Assembly: GCA_012267385.1 (NCBI GenBank)
Contig: JAAXGW010000013.1
Coordinates: 62,001-126,000 of the forward strand
Length of the DNA stretch: 64,000 nt
From: OMG group bacterium
Lineage (GTDB): Bacteria > Pseudomonadota > Gammaproteobacteria > Pseudomonadales > Azotimanducaceae
Direction of reading: 5' to 3'
Shown: positions 46,409 to 57,174 of the stretch, piece by piece
Layout: each line of letters begins with the position of its first letter
Position numbering within the stretch: the first letter of the stretch is position 1
Made by a program: the position numbers and the translations under genes
The notes under the pieces: model-generated
What the model was told of the DNA's origin: nothing
Seen by the model: the letters and a program-made list of their open reading frames with translations, nothing else
Database searches by the model: none

Positions 46409-48559
46409 TTAGGACATGTCGATTGGATCAACATCGATCGACCAACGAATCTTAGATCTCTGCATAGGTGCTCTTGCGATTATTGCAAGAGATTCGTGTA
46501 GTCTCTTTCGATTGGAGTCGACCAACGCAGCTTGACATCGCCATCGTTTGTTCAATCGGGGGATCGAGGCGGATATAGGTCCAAGCGTTTCTGTACTGGT
46601 GAACTGAACCTGAGTCAACAGCTGCTCTAAGAACGCGCTCACTTCGTCTGAATTAGTCCCTTCGGCGCGCAACAATGCTAAGTGCGAGTACGGTGGCCAG
46701 TTCGCGCTCTTTCGCGAAATCAACTCAGTCTTCACGAATCCTGTATATCCCGATTTTGCAAGAGACTCCAAGTGAGGGTGTTCTGGATCATAGGTTTGAA
46801 TCCAAACTTCACCTTCCCGTTCAGCTCGACCTGCTCGACCCGCTACTTGGACGATTAGTTGAGCTGTTCTTTCCGCAGCGCGAAAGTCCGCACTAAAAAA
46901 ACCAGCATCAGCTCGAAGTACTGCGACTAGCGTTACGTTAGGTAAGTGATGGCCCTTTGCTAGCATCTGCGTACCCACTAATATGCAACGATTTGGACGT
47001 TGCATGTCTTCAATTGTTTGTTCTAGCTTGCGGTTGGTGTTAACTGCATCTCTATCAATGCGACGGACAGGCACTTCCGGGAAAGCTTCGCTTAACGTTT
47101 CGACAACCCTCTGCGTGGCGGCGCCGACTGGTACGAGTCTTGTGCTCGAACAATCGGGGCAAATTTCGGGTAGTTCATAACGGCGGTCACAATAATGGCA
47201 TCGCAATTCTCGGCGCGGGTACTCGTGCAACGTTAAGCGTACATCACAGTCTTGGCAAGTCGCACGACGCCCACAGTCATGACAAATCAACGACGGAGCG
47301 AAACCCCGACGATTGATTAGCACGAGCACCTGTCCGTTCTTGTCTAAATGGCGTCGCATAATCTCAATCAACGAGTGGCACATCCCGCCTTGAAGAATCT
47401 GGCCTCGAATATCTAGTAGTTGAAACTTCGGAAGTTTAGCAACACCTGGTCGGGCAGACAGTCGGTATCTTCGATACTTTTTTCGATTGATGTTTTCGAC
47501 CGTTTCCAACGATAGTGTTGCACTTCCAAGTACCACAGGGATGTTGAGATCGTGCGCGCGAACGACAGCTGCGTCTCGAGCCGAGTATCGCAACGAATCT
47601 GCTTGCTTATAGGATGTGTCATGCTCTTCATCGACGACGATGAGCCCTAAATCTTTGAACGGTGTGAAGATAGCGGAGCGCGTACCCAATACTAAGCGTT
47701 GTTCACCGTTAGCTACCCTACACCAGACTTCAAATCTCTGAAGATTTGTGCGCATGGAGTGAAGCACCGCGACACTACCAAACCTGTCGCGAAAGTGGTT
47801 TGCCGTCTGGGGTGTTAGGGCTATTTCCGGTACTAGAACTAAAACCTGTTTGCCTTGCTCAAGTATTTCTTTAATAACGCGGATGTAGACTTCAGTCTTT
47901 CCACTACCAGTAACACCGTCTAAAACGTGAACACCGAAACAATCTAATGCCGCAAGAATATTTGAAATTGCAGTGTGTTGTTCTTGGGTTGGTCTGATAC
48001 CTTTTTCTTTAAAGTTGTATTTTGGAAGCAACGGTACGCGGCGAATCAAACCTTTACGTTCCATCGTGTTGAGAACGCTTCTTACCCCTCCCCATTTACG
48101 TATTGCAGCATCGGACATTGCTCCGTGTTTGGTGAGAAGTTCCCATACTTCTTGCTGACGCTTAGCGCGCTTGAATTCCACCTCTTGCTCTTGCGTAACG
48201 ACCATCCACTCAAAGTCAGGTTCGACAATCATAGGCCGACCGTGTAAGACTTCGGTCGGTAGCATGGTCTCTATCACTGTACCAATTGGACAGTGATAAT
48301 AGGTTGCTAACCAGCGCGCAAGCCTCAGTAAGTCTGGAGTAAGCATACATCGCTGATCAAGTACCGTCTCTACCGACTTCAATTGACCAGTATGTTCCGA
48401 CTGCGTTGCGAGCTCAATTACAATGGCAACAGCAACCGAGCGACCAAACGGCACGCGCACTCGAGCGCCAACGTCAACACTCGGTAACGAATCAGGTAGC
48501 AAATAATCGTAAGCCTGCCACACAGGTCGTGGTATGAGCACTTTAACTACATGAGCCAT
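46409..48559 (-). CDS. priA: Primosomal replication protein N' (PriA helicase)
   Basis: 3'-5' helicase that restarts collapsed replication forks. The 716 residues include the N-terminal DNA-binding domain, Walker A DGVTGSGKTEVY (about 216-227), the DEEH box (VVDEEHDTSYKQ), and the two zinc-binding knuckles of four cysteine pairs (CHDCG, CQDC, CHYC, CPDC) near 425-465. It is divergent from rpmE across 195 bases, the usual gammaproteobacterial arrangement. Confidence 0.97.
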   Translation of the reverse strand: MAHVVKVLIPRPVWQAYDYLLPDSLPSVDVGARVRVPFGRSVAVAIVIELATQSEHTGQLKSVETVLDQRCMLTPDLLRLARWLATYYHCPIGTVIETMLPTEVLHGRPMIVEPDFEWMVVTQEQEVEFKRAKRQQEVWELLTKHGAMSDAAIRKWGGVRSVLNTMERKGLIRRVPLLPKYNFKEKGIRPTQEQHTAISNILAALDCFGVHVLDGVTGSGKTEVYIRVIKEILEQGKQVLVLVPEIALTPQTANHFRDRFGSVAVLHSMRTNLQRFEVWCRVANGEQRLVLGTRSAIFTPFKDLGLIVVDEEHDTSYKQADSLRYSARDAAVVRAHDLNIPVVLGSATLSLETVENINRKKYRRYRLSARPGVAKLPKFQLLDIRGQILQGGMCHSLIEIMRRHLDKNGQVLVLINRRGFAPSLICHDCGRRATCQDCDVRLTLHEYPRRELRCHYCDRRYELPEICPDCSSTRLVPVGAATQRVVETLSEAFPEVPVRRIDRDAVNTNRKLEQTIEDMQRPNRCILVGTQMLAKGHHLPNVTLVAVLRADAGFFSADFRAAERTAQLIVQVAGRAGRAEREGEVWIQTYDPEHPHLESLAKSGYTGFVKTELISRKSANWPPYSHLALLRAEGTNSDEVSAFLEQLLTQVQFTSTETLGPISASIPRLNKRWRCQAALVDSNRKRLHESLAIIARAPMQRSKIRWSIDVDPIDMS

Positions 48560-48754
48560 AGTCTATGTTTTATATAACTAACAAAGAATAGTTTGGTGGA
48601 AAAACTAAGATTTTATATTATACATATAAACAGTTATTGAACTAATTACAACTTTGGTAGTCTACTATCACTGCAGAATGAAATATCTCTTAAAAACTTA
48701 CTTACTATTTTTCCATAAAATTATTGCTTTAAGCTAATCTCGTACTGCACGAAT

Positions 48755-48979
48755 ATGAAATCTGGAATACATCCAAAATACGAAGAAATTACCGCTACCT
48801 GCGGCTGTGGAAACACGTTTAAAACACGATCTACACTTTGTCGTGATATTCATCTTGATGTCTGTTCGCGGTGCCACCCTTTCTATACTGGAAAACAAAA
48901 GATTGTGGATTCTGCTGGTCGCGTAGAACGATTCAAAAGTCGTTTCGGACGCCGGACCGCTGGAACACAGAGTTCGTAA
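48755..48979 (+). CDS. rpmE: Ribosomal protein bL31, zinc-binding form
   Basis: A 74-residue large-subunit protein. The zinc ligand cysteines TCGCGN (16 and 18) and VCSRC (37 and 40) mark the C+ form; HPFYTGKQ follows. An unusual Shine-Dalgarno-poor leader precedes the ATG. It is divergent from priA. Confidence 0.96.
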   Translation: MKSGIHPKYEEITATCGCGNTFKTRSTLCRDIHLDVCSRCHPFYTGKQKIVDSAGRVERFKSRFGRRTAGTQSS

Positions 48980-49099
48980 ATCTGGTAGTGTAGTGCTTTT
49001 CTGTTGATGTCCACTTAAGATTTGTTTCTAAATTCACATTGAGGAACGCGTCCTAAATTTTTACTAGTACCTAAATCATCGTCAAATCAAGAGGGAGTT

Positions 49100-50503
49100 A
49101 TGAAGTTTTTGAAGATTAGTGTTGTTCTACTTGCTCTGACGACATCAGCTTCCTTGCTAGCTGGGCACGGAGCGGAACTCTACAATGAGTTTAAGGATAC
49201 GGGTGAATTCTATGACGACGAGAGATGGCAAGAATACGTTGATGCGATTGGTCAACGCTTATTAAAACACTCGAAAGATAAAGATCGAACCTATCATTTC
49301 TTCGTTCTAGACGTTCCGACCATCAATGCATTTGCAACCGGGGATGGCTATATATATGTCCACCGTGGCTTAATTACATATTTGTCATCAGAAGACCAAT
49401 TAGCTGCGGTTATCGGGCACGAAATTGGACACATTGCTCTCCGTCACCACGCAAAACGACGAGTCGCATCGCTACTGAGCGGCGGTGCCGGTCTCGCTGC
49501 ATACATCCTGACCGGCCGTGGAGAACTGTGGGAAGCTACAGACGCTTTGACCCAGATTTGGATTTCGGGTTATGGCAGAGAAGATGAGCTGGAGGCGGAT
49601 CGGTTCGGTGCAGAACTCTTAGCTCGAGCTGGTTATAACCCAATGGCGGTCATCGAAACGATTTCAGTTCTGAAAGACCAAGAGTTGTTCGCACGGGAAG
49701 TTCGTCTTCAAACACCAAGTTATCACGGTTTGTTTGCTACCCATCCAAAGAACGATAAACGACTTCACGAAGTGGTGAGTTATGCTCAGGAAATGCTACC
49801 TGAAGAGTCTGTTTCACCAGTCGGAGACTTTTGGGAGATGATCGATGGTTTACACTTCGGCAGCCCAACGACGTCCGGCACCAGACAGAATATATACTAT
49901 GACAAGAGTTTTCGACTTGTAATCGAGTTTCCTGATAACTGGCGAGTTCAGAGAAATCAATATCAAGTGGTAGGAGTCGCTCCTCGAGGTAAATCGGAGG
50001 CTCAGATCGCCATTTCTCGACACACGCAACAAGAGAAGTTAGTTCCCTCTGAATTCGCTAGAGACGTTATAAGGATCAAAGAAGAAGATATTGCAGATGA
50101 GACCAATGCTTCAATCGACGATCGCGAATATTATCTCTTGACACTCAAGACTCCCGAGAACAGTGAGACTAGTACAATCATCGCAATATATACTCGAGGA
50201 AACGAACACTTCGTAATGTGGGCTTCCTATGGAGATGACGGTAACGCAGAATCCCTTAAAGCTAGTGTCGAAGAGGTGATATCTGGAATCCGGAGTTTAA
50301 GATCTGAAGATCTCACCTATGAAGAGATTCTGAAGATTCACGTTCAAGAAGCAGTTCCTGGTGACACCTACGCGAGCTTAGTGGACGCAAGCTCTCTGCA
50401 CACCATCGATTACCCAGAGGAGACTCTACGCCTAATCAACGGTCATCACCCACATGGGGAACCGAGAGCCGGTGATAAGGTCAAGATCATCAAAATCAAA
50501 TAG
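49100..50503 (+). CDS. Periplasmic M48 zinc metalloprotease (BepA-like)
   Basis: A 467-residue protease with a signal peptide (about 1-22) and the zinc motif HEIGH (107-111); the third ligand is probably the glutamate of ELEADRFG (about 163). The rest resembles BepA/LoiP-type proteases that act on misfolded outer-membrane proteins. Unlike BepA, the C-terminal 60 residues (VPGDTYASLVDAS to GDKVKIIKI) look like a LysM-like domain, not TPRs. A clear GAGGGAG ribosome-binding site precedes the ATG. Confidence 0.88.
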   Translation: MKFLKISVVLLALTTSASLLAGHGAELYNEFKDTGEFYDDERWQEYVDAIGQRLLKHSKDKDRTYHFFVLDVPTINAFATGDGYIYVHRGLITYLSSEDQLAAVIGHEIGHIALRHHAKRRVASLLSGGAGLAAYILTGRGELWEATDALTQIWISGYGREDELEADRFGAELLARAGYNPMAVIETISVLKDQELFAREVRLQTPSYHGLFATHPKNDKRLHEVVSYAQEMLPEESVSPVGDFWEMIDGLHFGSPTTSGTRQNIYYDKSFRLVIEFPDNWRVQRNQYQVVGVAPRGKSEAQIAISRHTQQEKLVPSEFARDVIRIKEEDIADETNASIDDREYYLLTLKTPENSETSTIIAIYTRGNEHFVMWASYGDDGNAESLKASVEEVISGIRSLRSEDLTYEEILKIHVQEAVPGDTYASLVDASSLHTIDYPEETLRLINGHHPHGEPRAGDKVKIIKIK

Positions 50504-50557
50504 TGGAGTCTTACCACTTCTCCACATTTCTTTCAAAGCTAACAAAAAGGAACGTAA

Positions 50558-51277
50558 ATGGCGCATGTCATTGACTGTGAAATTAAAGGATCTGGGGGCA
50601 ATCAATACGTAGTTGTCGATCTCGACCCGCAAGAAACCGTCATCGCGGAAGCTGGCGCGATGTTCTACATTGATCCAGAAATCACGTTTGAAGCCAAAAT
50701 GGGGGACGGGACGACATCTGGATTGGCTTCTTTGTTTGGGACAGTACAACGAAAACTAGCAAATGAATCGTTATTTCTAACTCATTTCACTAACCAAGGA
50801 CACAGAAAACAGTCTGTTGCGTTTGCAGGACCCCATCTCGGTGAGATTCTTACAGTCGATTTAGCTAATTATGGGAACACTTTACTTTGCCAGAAGAGTG
50901 CATTTCTCGCTGCTGCTCTTGGCACCAAACTCAGTATTGCGTTTACTAGTCGTATGGGAGCAGGATTCTTGGGTGGAGAAGGCTTCGTACTGACCAAATT
51001 GGACGGTGATGGTATGGTTATGCTTCATGCCGGTGGTTCACTTTTAAAACGAGAATTGAGGGGTGAGACGCTTCGCGTTGACACTGGGTGCGTCGTAGCG
51101 ATGGATTCTGGAATCGACTACAACATACAAGCAGCAGGAAATTTGAAGTCGATGATGTTCGGCGGTGAAGGATTGTTTCTTGCAACTCTCTCAGGTCGCG
51201 GTACGGTGTGGTTGCAAACAATGCCGTTTGCACGACTAGCTGCAACAATTCAATCGGAATTACCTAGCCGGACTTAG
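50558..51277 (+). CDS. TIGR00266/AIM24 family protein
   Basis: A 239-residue protein built of beta-strand repeats with TIGR00266 signatures: VDLDPQETVIAEAGAMFYID, GEGFVLTKLDGDGMVMLHAGG, and the C-terminal GGEGLFLATLSGRGTVWLQT. Members (including mitochondrial AIM24) form trimeric beta-barrels of unclear role. Follows the M48 gene by 54 bases. Confidence 0.88.
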   Translation: MAHVIDCEIKGSGGNQYVVVDLDPQETVIAEAGAMFYIDPEITFEAKMGDGTTSGLASLFGTVQRKLANESLFLTHFTNQGHRKQSVAFAGPHLGEILTVDLANYGNTLLCQKSAFLAAALGTKLSIAFTSRMGAGFLGGEGFVLTKLDGDGMVMLHAGGSLLKRELRGETLRVDTGCVVAMDSGIDYNIQAAGNLKSMMFGGEGLFLATLSGRGTVWLQTMPFARLAATIQSELPSRT

Positions 51278-51298
51278 AACCCTCTTTTGAGTTCAAGC

Positions 51299-53785
51299 TC
51301 AGAAGATATCCTCAGGTTCAACGATCTCGGTTTCTTCGCCTTTTTCCTGTAGGGGATTCAACTTTGGTGCAGTTTCCGCAAGAAAGTACTCTAGGATAGC
51401 ATCAGATTGGTCTCGCGTAGCGACGTTACCAGAATCGGGATCAATGTACACACTAACAACTCCGTCGGGAGGTGTCGGCACATACTCCGGGACGACGTCT
51501 AACGCACTCTTCATAAATTCAATCCAAATCGACAATGGACGAGTCGAACCAAACTCTGACTCGCCGAGTGAACGACGGTCGGTGTAGCCCACCCAAGAAG
51601 TGGCAACTAAGTTTTGCTGATACCCGTTGAACCAAGTGTCAACGGCTTCGTTAGTCGTACCAGTTTTGCCGGCTAGATCCGAACGTTGTACTTCCGCAGC
51701 TCGTCGCCCCGTACCTAAGCGTACGACATCGCGTAGCAACGAGTCCATGATAAACGCGAGTCTCTCGTCTAAAACTCGTTCAGCTTGTGGTGGAATTTCG
51801 GCAACTATCGCATTAGTTTCAACTACATACTCAGATGACTCTCGCCAGACATGTGCATTCCACTCGGTGTTCGAGTACCCACAATTCGTGCACACGACTG
51901 GATGGATGGGGGCATAGACGATCTCATCTTGCAAATTGACCACTTTATCGACCAAGTGCGGTTCAATCCGATACCCACCGTTAGCAATCACTGCATATGC
52001 TGTTGCCATATCCAGCGAAGACATTGTCATACTTCCTCCACCTATCGCTAACTGTGTGCTCTGAGGTAGATCTGATTCTGCAAACCCAAATCGTGTAAGA
52101 AAATCTCTCGTTTTGGCAGCACCAGTGTGTTCTAAAACCTTTATAGACACCAAATTAATTGACCGGTACAAAGCCTCTCGTACTCTGGTTGGACCGTTAT
52201 AGTCTCCACTGAAGTTTCGCGGTCGATACGCTTCTTCTAAGCCCTCGTCGTCATAGACTAGAGGACCGTCTAAGAAAATCGACGCCGGTGTTACCCCGTA
52301 AGCAAGTGCTGCTGTATACACGAATGGTTTAAAACCAGACCCGGGTTGACGTTGCGCTTGCGTGGCATGGTTGTACTCGGAAATATCAAAGTCATACCCA
52401 CCAACCATAGCAGTAATTCGGCCAGTACGTGGGTCAATTGCGACGATCGCCCCTTGAACTTCAGGTAGCTGTACTAAACTCCAAAAACCATCCTCGCGCC
52501 GGACTCTAATCATATCGCCAACACTGACAATTTCCGCTGCTTTTGTAGGACTCGGACCTACTCCTCTACCGGCTTTCGGACGCGCCCAAGAAAGCCCATC
52601 CCATTCAACTGAGCCCGCACTAGCGTCTTTTAATATGAACTCGATCGATTGTTCCTGGATCGAAGTTACTACCGCTGGTACCATTGTGCCAATCGTGTTC
52701 TCTTTAGCGAGTTCCGCGAGGAACACCGAGTTGACGTCCTCACTATCCTCTGGTACGCGCACCTTGCGTATTGGTCCACGATAGCCATAGTCTTGATCAA
52801 AATCTTCTAGTTCCTCTTGGACTGCTATTTGAGAGGCTTGTTGATGATCGACATCTATAGTGGTATAGGCTGAGTAACCCGAATAAATTTGATCTCCAAA
52901 TTCGCGATACAGCTCTTGTCTCACAAGCTCCGCGGGATAAGGAGCATGAACATCAAGTTGCCGGCGATGAACTGTCGCTGTAATTGGTTGTGCTTGTGCA
53001 ATCTCAAATTCTTCCAGTGTTATGAATTCCTCTGTAAGCATTCGTCTTAACACAAGATTGCGTCGTTGAAGCGCCCACTCCGGACCGTTGATTGGATTTC
53101 CTGCCTCTGGTCGCTTTGGAATACCTGCCAGCATGGCAAGCTGTGCTAAAGAAAGTTCATGAACCGGTTTGCCGTAATAAGTGTATGCCGCGGCTTGTAC
53201 GCCGTATGCGTGCTTCCCGAAAGGCACTACGTTTATGTAGAGCTCCAGAATTTCATCTTTGGTCAGTTCGCGTTCAATCTTGAGCGCTAGAAGCATTTCG
53301 CGAATCTTTCGAACAATAGTTTGCTCCCGCGACAAGTCCGCGACGTTTCGGGGGATCTGCATCGTAATCGTCGATGCACCACGCCGCGCAGTATCTGAAA
53401 ACAAGAAATCGAGAGCGTCATTGGTAAACGAAATCCAATCCACTCCATGGTGGGAGTAAAAGCGTTTATCTTCGGTTGATACTACTGCATCCAAATATTG
53501 TTGCGGTACCTCGTCGATTGCGACGGGGATTAACCTACGTTCGCCATACTCTGCTAGCAAAGCCCCTTCGGACGAGAACACACGTAATGGTCGCTCATAT
53601 TGAAAATTTCGATAACTTTCGGTATCAGGGTTTTTTGGGTCAAAGTACAGAAACGTACTTGCGACCACCCATGCGAGCGAAAATGTTCCGGCTGTTAAGC
53701 ACCAGGTCCCAACTTTTAGACTCAGTACAAGAACCTTCTTGATCAAGGACCAAATGTCAGAGTCGAAAAAAGACTTGAGGTTCAT
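51299..53785 (-). CDS. mrcA: Penicillin-binding protein 1A, bifunctional
   Basis: Makes and crosslinks peptidoglycan. The 828 residues begin with a membrane anchor (about 14-48). The glycosyltransferase domain (about 80-250) has the catalytic glutamate 105 in STEDKRFYSHHG and RGASTITMQIPRNV, a variant of the usual QQLARN stretch. An OB-like insert follows, then the transpeptidase with SGFK (PGSGFKPFVY), SIN (RSINLVS) and KTGT (AGKTGTTNEAVDTWF). A CxxC stretch lies in the domain (VCTNCGYS). It runs towards the AIM24-like gene (convergent). Confidence 0.96.
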   Translation of the reverse strand: MNLKSFFDSDIWSLIKKVLVLSLKVGTWCLTAGTFSLAWVVASTFLYFDPKNPDTESYRNFQYERPLRVFSSEGALLAEYGERRLIPVAIDEVPQQYLDAVVSTEDKRFYSHHGVDWISFTNDALDFLFSDTARRGASTITMQIPRNVADLSREQTIVRKIREMLLALKIERELTKDEILELYINVVPFGKHAYGVQAAAYTYYGKPVHELSLAQLAMLAGIPKRPEAGNPINGPEWALQRRNLVLRRMLTEEFITLEEFEIAQAQPITATVHRRQLDVHAPYPAELVRQELYREFGDQIYSGYSAYTTIDVDHQQASQIAVQEELEDFDQDYGYRGPIRKVRVPEDSEDVNSVFLAELAKENTIGTMVPAVVTSIQEQSIEFILKDASAGSVEWDGLSWARPKAGRGVGPSPTKAAEIVSVGDMIRVRREDGFWSLVQLPEVQGAIVAIDPRTGRITAMVGGYDFDISEYNHATQAQRQPGSGFKPFVYTAALAYGVTPASIFLDGPLVYDDEGLEEAYRPRNFSGDYNGPTRVREALYRSINLVSIKVLEHTGAAKTRDFLTRFGFAESDLPQSTQLAIGGGSMTMSSLDMATAYAVIANGGYRIEPHLVDKVVNLQDEIVYAPIHPVVCTNCGYSNTEWNAHVWRESSEYVVETNAIVAEIPPQAERVLDERLAFIMDSLLRDVVRLGTGRRAAEVQRSDLAGKTGTTNEAVDTWFNGYQQNLVATSWVGYTDRRSLGESEFGSTRPLSIWIEFMKSALDVVPEYVPTPPDGVVSVYIDPDSGNVATRDQSDAILEYFLAETAPKLNPLQEKGEETEIVEPEDIF

Positions 53786-54222
53786 TTCGTGGTCGTTTGT
53801 TCTCCAAAGGATATAGACACGTGTGGTACGAAAATATTAGACTCTGAACTTGTACCGTGAGTCAATTTGTGATACGAAAAACACTATGTTCACATTATCT
53901 TCGGATTTCGATCAAAATAAGACTTAGACGCACTAAGTATTGATTGCGTATTTGTGCTGACATCTTTGACCACCAACAGTCAGTTACTTTAACGCTGTCG
54001 GTCCAATGCTAGACGAGGGAAGTTATCAATTCAATCGTCTGCTGGAGCGACGCGCTATGCAGAATTTACCTTGAACTACAATAGACTGAACCGTGGCAGG
54101 CTGAACGTCGTCTCCGCTCATAAATTTGACAACCTTGACGTTCGAGAGTTTCTTGTACTGCATGTTACTTGTAATTCGACACAATGTACCTACCTTAATG
54201 GTTATTAGTCAAGTCCCTCAAC
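53786..54222 (+). other. Intergenic region between mrcA and the ftsN-like gene
   Basis: This 437-base stretch separates two divergently transcribed genes. I found no coding frame, RNA gene or clear terminator. A TTGACA near 54126 and another TTGACG could be -35 elements for the downstream gene, but no matching -10 at the right distance is convincing. Confidence 0.5.
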
Positions 54223-54840
54223 ATGGCAAAACGAAAAGACAAGCAAAAACAAAATTCGAGTTGGGCACCACCATTTTTGAGTGGAATTGTTCTTGGTGCC
54301 ATATTGGTTTCCTGTGTGTACTTCTTTGGAGTGAGAAACTTCGATCCAAACACAGAGTTTCTAAAGACATTTCCCGATGTTGAGAAGACGTTTCCGAATA
54401 CGACTTTTGAATTTCCACAACGACTAGAAGAGACTGACCCAGACCGAGTTGGAACATTTTCGGTACCAGAAGAACCACAAACAGAAACGACTGCACAGCT
54501 AGAAGAGGACACTCCAATCACGGTGACCGAGCAAGAAGAGAACGCTGATGAAGCACCGGAGACTGACATGGCATCCGATAGTGCAGAAACAATTACGGGA
54601 TATGTTCTCCAGGCAGGAGCATTTACTGAAAAGAAACACGCAGATTCATTTCGTGCGTCCCTTTTACTTGAAGGCTATAACGCATATACGACCGAGATTT
54701 CAGATGAGAATTTAGATGTGCAGTACCGAGTCATAGTAGGTCCCTATGAAACTGTTCAAGAGAGCCTAGAAGACTCTCAGCGTCTCAAAGAACGAAACGT
54801 CTCGACTTTTGTCGTACCGATGCGGGAAGTATCGGATTAA
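54223..54840 (+). CDS. ftsN: SPOR-domain protein, probable FtsN
   Basis: A 205-residue protein: short basic cytoplasmic tip (KRKDKQKQ), one membrane helix (about 17-37), a long acidic linker (about 38-120), and a C-terminal SPOR domain ([16 protein letters not shown] to [14 protein letters not shown]). FtsN is an essential divisome activator that binds denuded septal glycan by this domain. The position directly before hslV-hslU matches ftsN of enterobacteria. Assignment relies on topology and position; the linker is shorter than in E. coli. Confidence 0.82.
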   Translation: MAKRKDKQKQNSSWAPPFLSGIVLGAILVSCVYFFGVRNFDPNTEFLKTFPDVEKTFPNTTFEFPQRLEETDPDRVGTFSVPEEPQTETTAQLEEDTPITVTEQEENADEAPETDMASDSAETITGYVLQAGAFTEKKHADSFRASLLLEGYNAYTTEISDENLDVQYRVIVGPYETVQESLEDSQRLKERNVSTFVVPMREVSD

Positions 54841-54877
54841 CTCTAGTTTACACCCCAAATTTAAGCGAAGAACTCAA

Positions 54878-55411
54878 TTGAAAGATTTCCATGGTACAAC
54901 TGTAATTTGTGTACGCCGCAACGGAGTAGTAGTGATTGGAGGAGACGGTCAAGTCTCTTTGGGTAACACGGTGATGAAAAGTGGTGCGGTCAAAGTTCGA
55001 CGATTGCATGACGACACAGTGATCGCAGGCTTCGCTGGTGGTACTGCCGATGCCTTCACACTTTTTGAACGATTTGAGGGTATGTTGGAAAAATATCAGG
55101 GTAACCTGTCACGATCTGCTGTGGAACTCGCAAAAGATTGGCGCGCGGACCGAGCTCTACGCCGTCTTGAAGCATTGTTGATTGTTGCAGACAAAGATAA
55201 CTCCCTGCTCATCAGCGGAACGGGCGACGTCATAGAGCCAGACGACGATCTCATTGCGATCGGTTCCGGTGGTCCCTACGCACAAGCCGCGGCAAAGGCA
55301 ATGCTTCAAAATACGGAACTAGACTCTAAGGAGATTGTTCAAAAAGCACTCAGTATCGCTGCAGATATCTGCGTTTACACCAACCATAGTTTGACAATCG
55401 AATTTCTTTAA
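54878..55411 (+). CDS. hslV: ATP-dependent protease HslVU, peptidase subunit HslV
   Basis: The proteasome-like peptidase of HslVU. From the TTG at 54878 the protein has 177 residues; a six-residue leader (LKDFHG) precedes the catalytic threonine in [27 protein letters not shown] and [14 protein letters not shown] are typical. The frame opens upstream to 54809, but the added residues lack any likeness to the family and would bury the catalytic threonine. It is followed by hslU with a 2-base gap. Confidence 0.93.
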   Translation: MKDFHGTTVICVRRNGVVVIGGDGQVSLGNTVMKSGAVKVRRLHDDTVIAGFAGGTADAFTLFERFEGMLEKYQGNLSRSAVELAKDWRADRALRRLEALLIVADKDNSLLISGTGDVIEPDDDLIAIGSGGPYAQAAAKAMLQNTELDSKEIVQKALSIAADICVYTNHSLTIEFL

Positions 55412-55413
55412 TT

Positions 55414-56754
55414 ATGACCGTGATGACTCCTCGTGAAATCGTTCACGAATTAAACAAACACATCATCGGCCAAGATCAAGCAAAACGTGCCGTTGCAGTC
55501 GCGTTACGCAATCGCTGGCGTCGCATGCAGTTACCCGAAAAATTGCGTGAGGAAGTCACGCCGAAAAACATCTTGATGATCGGCCCGACGGGTGTTGGGA
55601 AAACAGAAATCGCACGGCGTTTGGCTCGTCTAGCGAACGCGCCATTTATAAAAGTCGAAGCCACCAAATTCACAGAAGTCGGATATGTCGGTCGAGATGT
55701 AGAGTCGATTGTTCGTGATCTAATCGATGCTTCTTACAAAATGTTGCGCGAGCAAGCCTTAGACAATGTACGCGAACCCGCTGCAAGTGCGGCAGAAGAA
55801 AAGATTTTGACTGCACTGACCATGTCGCCGAGTAGCAATTATGGGTACACGCAGACGGGGACGGGGAGTTTAGAACTAGCCAATTGGAAAGATGAGATGC
55901 GAAAGAACCTTCGATCCGGGAAGCTGGATGACCAAGAGATTGAAGTCGAAACAGTTGCATCCGACATGCCAATAGGTATGGATTTCCTCGCTCCCCCGGG
56001 TATGGAAGACATGGCTTCCCATTTAAAGGATATGTTTCAACAAGTTTCCTCGGGTCGAAAGAAGAAGTCCAAGTTAAAAATTGTGCACGCCCGAAAGCGC
56101 TTGGAAAACGAGGAAGCAAGCAAACTACTTAACGAAGATGAACTGAAGTCCCAAGCTGTTACGAGCGTTGAACAAACAGGTATCGTCTTCCTTGACGAAT
56201 TGGATAAGGTTGCAAAACGTACAGATCATGGTGTCGATGTTTCCCGTGAAGGAGTGCAAAGGGATCTGTTACCACTTATAGAAGGATGTACCGTTTCAAC
56301 CCGCTACGGTATGGTACGGACGGATCACATCCTATTCATCGCATCTGGTGCGTTCCACTTGGCTAAGCCCTCCGATCTGATTCCAGAATTACAGGGGAGA
56401 CTCCCGATCCGAGTCGAATTGAGTGCACTTAGTGCGGAAGAGTTCCAGCGTATTCTTGTAGAACCAAAGGCCTCGTTGACAGAACAGTACCACGAATTAC
56501 TCGCCGTTGATGGCGTCTCTCTCACGTTCTCTGATGATGCAATTGAAAGAATCGCCGAGATCGCCTGCGAAGTAAACGAAAATACTGAAAACATCGGTGC
56601 TCGACGGTTACACACAATTCTTGAACGTCTGATGGAAGAAATCTCATTTAGCGGTGGGGACACACAACGATCACTTCATGTCGATGCGACCTACGTAGAC
56701 ATGCAGCTCAGTGCCCTCGTGAAAAACCAAGACTTATCGCGGTACATTCTTTAA
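55414..56754 (+). CDS. hslU: ATP-dependent protease HslVU, ATPase subunit HslU
   Basis: AAA+ unfoldase that feeds substrates into HslV. The 446 residues show [19 protein letters not shown], Walker [14 protein letters not shown] (about 53-65), Walker [10 protein letters not shown], the pore region [14 protein letters not shown] and sensor residues in [12 protein letters not shown]. The conserved C-terminal tail DLSRYIL, which inserts into HslV, is intact. Operon with hslV. Confidence 0.97.
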   Translation: MTVMTPREIVHELNKHIIGQDQAKRAVAVALRNRWRRMQLPEKLREEVTPKNILMIGPTGVGKTEIARRLARLANAPFIKVEATKFTEVGYVGRDVESIVRDLIDASYKMLREQALDNVREPAASAAEEKILTALTMSPSSNYGYTQTGTGSLELANWKDEMRKNLRSGKLDDQEIEVETVASDMPIGMDFLAPPGMEDMASHLKDMFQQVSSGRKKKSKLKIVHARKRLENEEASKLLNEDELKSQAVTSVEQTGIVFLDELDKVAKRTDHGVDVSREGVQRDLLPLIEGCTVSTRYGMVRTDHILFIASGAFHLAKPSDLIPELQGRLPIRVELSALSAEEFQRILVEPKASLTEQYHELLAVDGVSLTFSDDAIERIAEIACEVNENTENIGARRLHTILERLMEEISFSGGDTQRSLHVDATYVDMQLSALVKNQDLSRYIL

Positions 56755-56774
56755 CATCGTTCACTGTCAGTTCC

Positions 56775-57158
56775 GTGAACCCGAAGTCGATCACCTATCA
56801 CTCCCAATCTCGAGAACTTGAGATCTGGTACGACGATACTGAGTCTATCGTGTTATCAGCAGAGTATCTACGAGTGTTTTCACCTTCAGCTGAGGTGCGA
56901 GGACACTCCTCAGACCAGCGCGTGCTTCAGACTGGCAAAAAAGAAGTTACGATCAAGTCAATTGAACCTATCGGCAACTATGCAGTACGTATTGAGTTTT
57001 CCGATGGTCATGACAGTGGTATCTATTCCTGGGACTATTTGCGCGAGCTGAGTGTAAATTATTCGGCGAACTGGAATCAATATCTCGCTGAGTTAGCAGC
57101 TGCTAACTCTTCACGCCTCTCGACCATACCTCTAGGTTCTTGGTCCCCACCGAAATAA
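56775..57158 (+). CDS. DUF971 protein
   Basis: A 127-residue protein matching DUF971 (the N-terminal domain of gamma-butyrobetaine hydroxylases), with LSAEYLRVFSPSAEVRGH and YAVRIEFSDGHDSGIYSWDYL, a region that may bind iron or iron-sulfur. It often follows hslU in gammaproteobacteria and precedes ubiE, as here. The start is GTG. The role is unknown; linkage to quinone synthesis genes is only positional. Confidence 0.85.
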   Translation: MNPKSITYHSQSRELEIWYDDTESIVLSAEYLRVFSPSAEVRGHSSDQRVLQTGKKEVTIKSIEPIGNYAVRIEFSDGHDSGIYSWDYLRELSVNYSANWNQYLAELAAANSSRLSTIPLGSWSPPK

Positions 57159-57174
57159 GCTGAGACAGGTTTGC

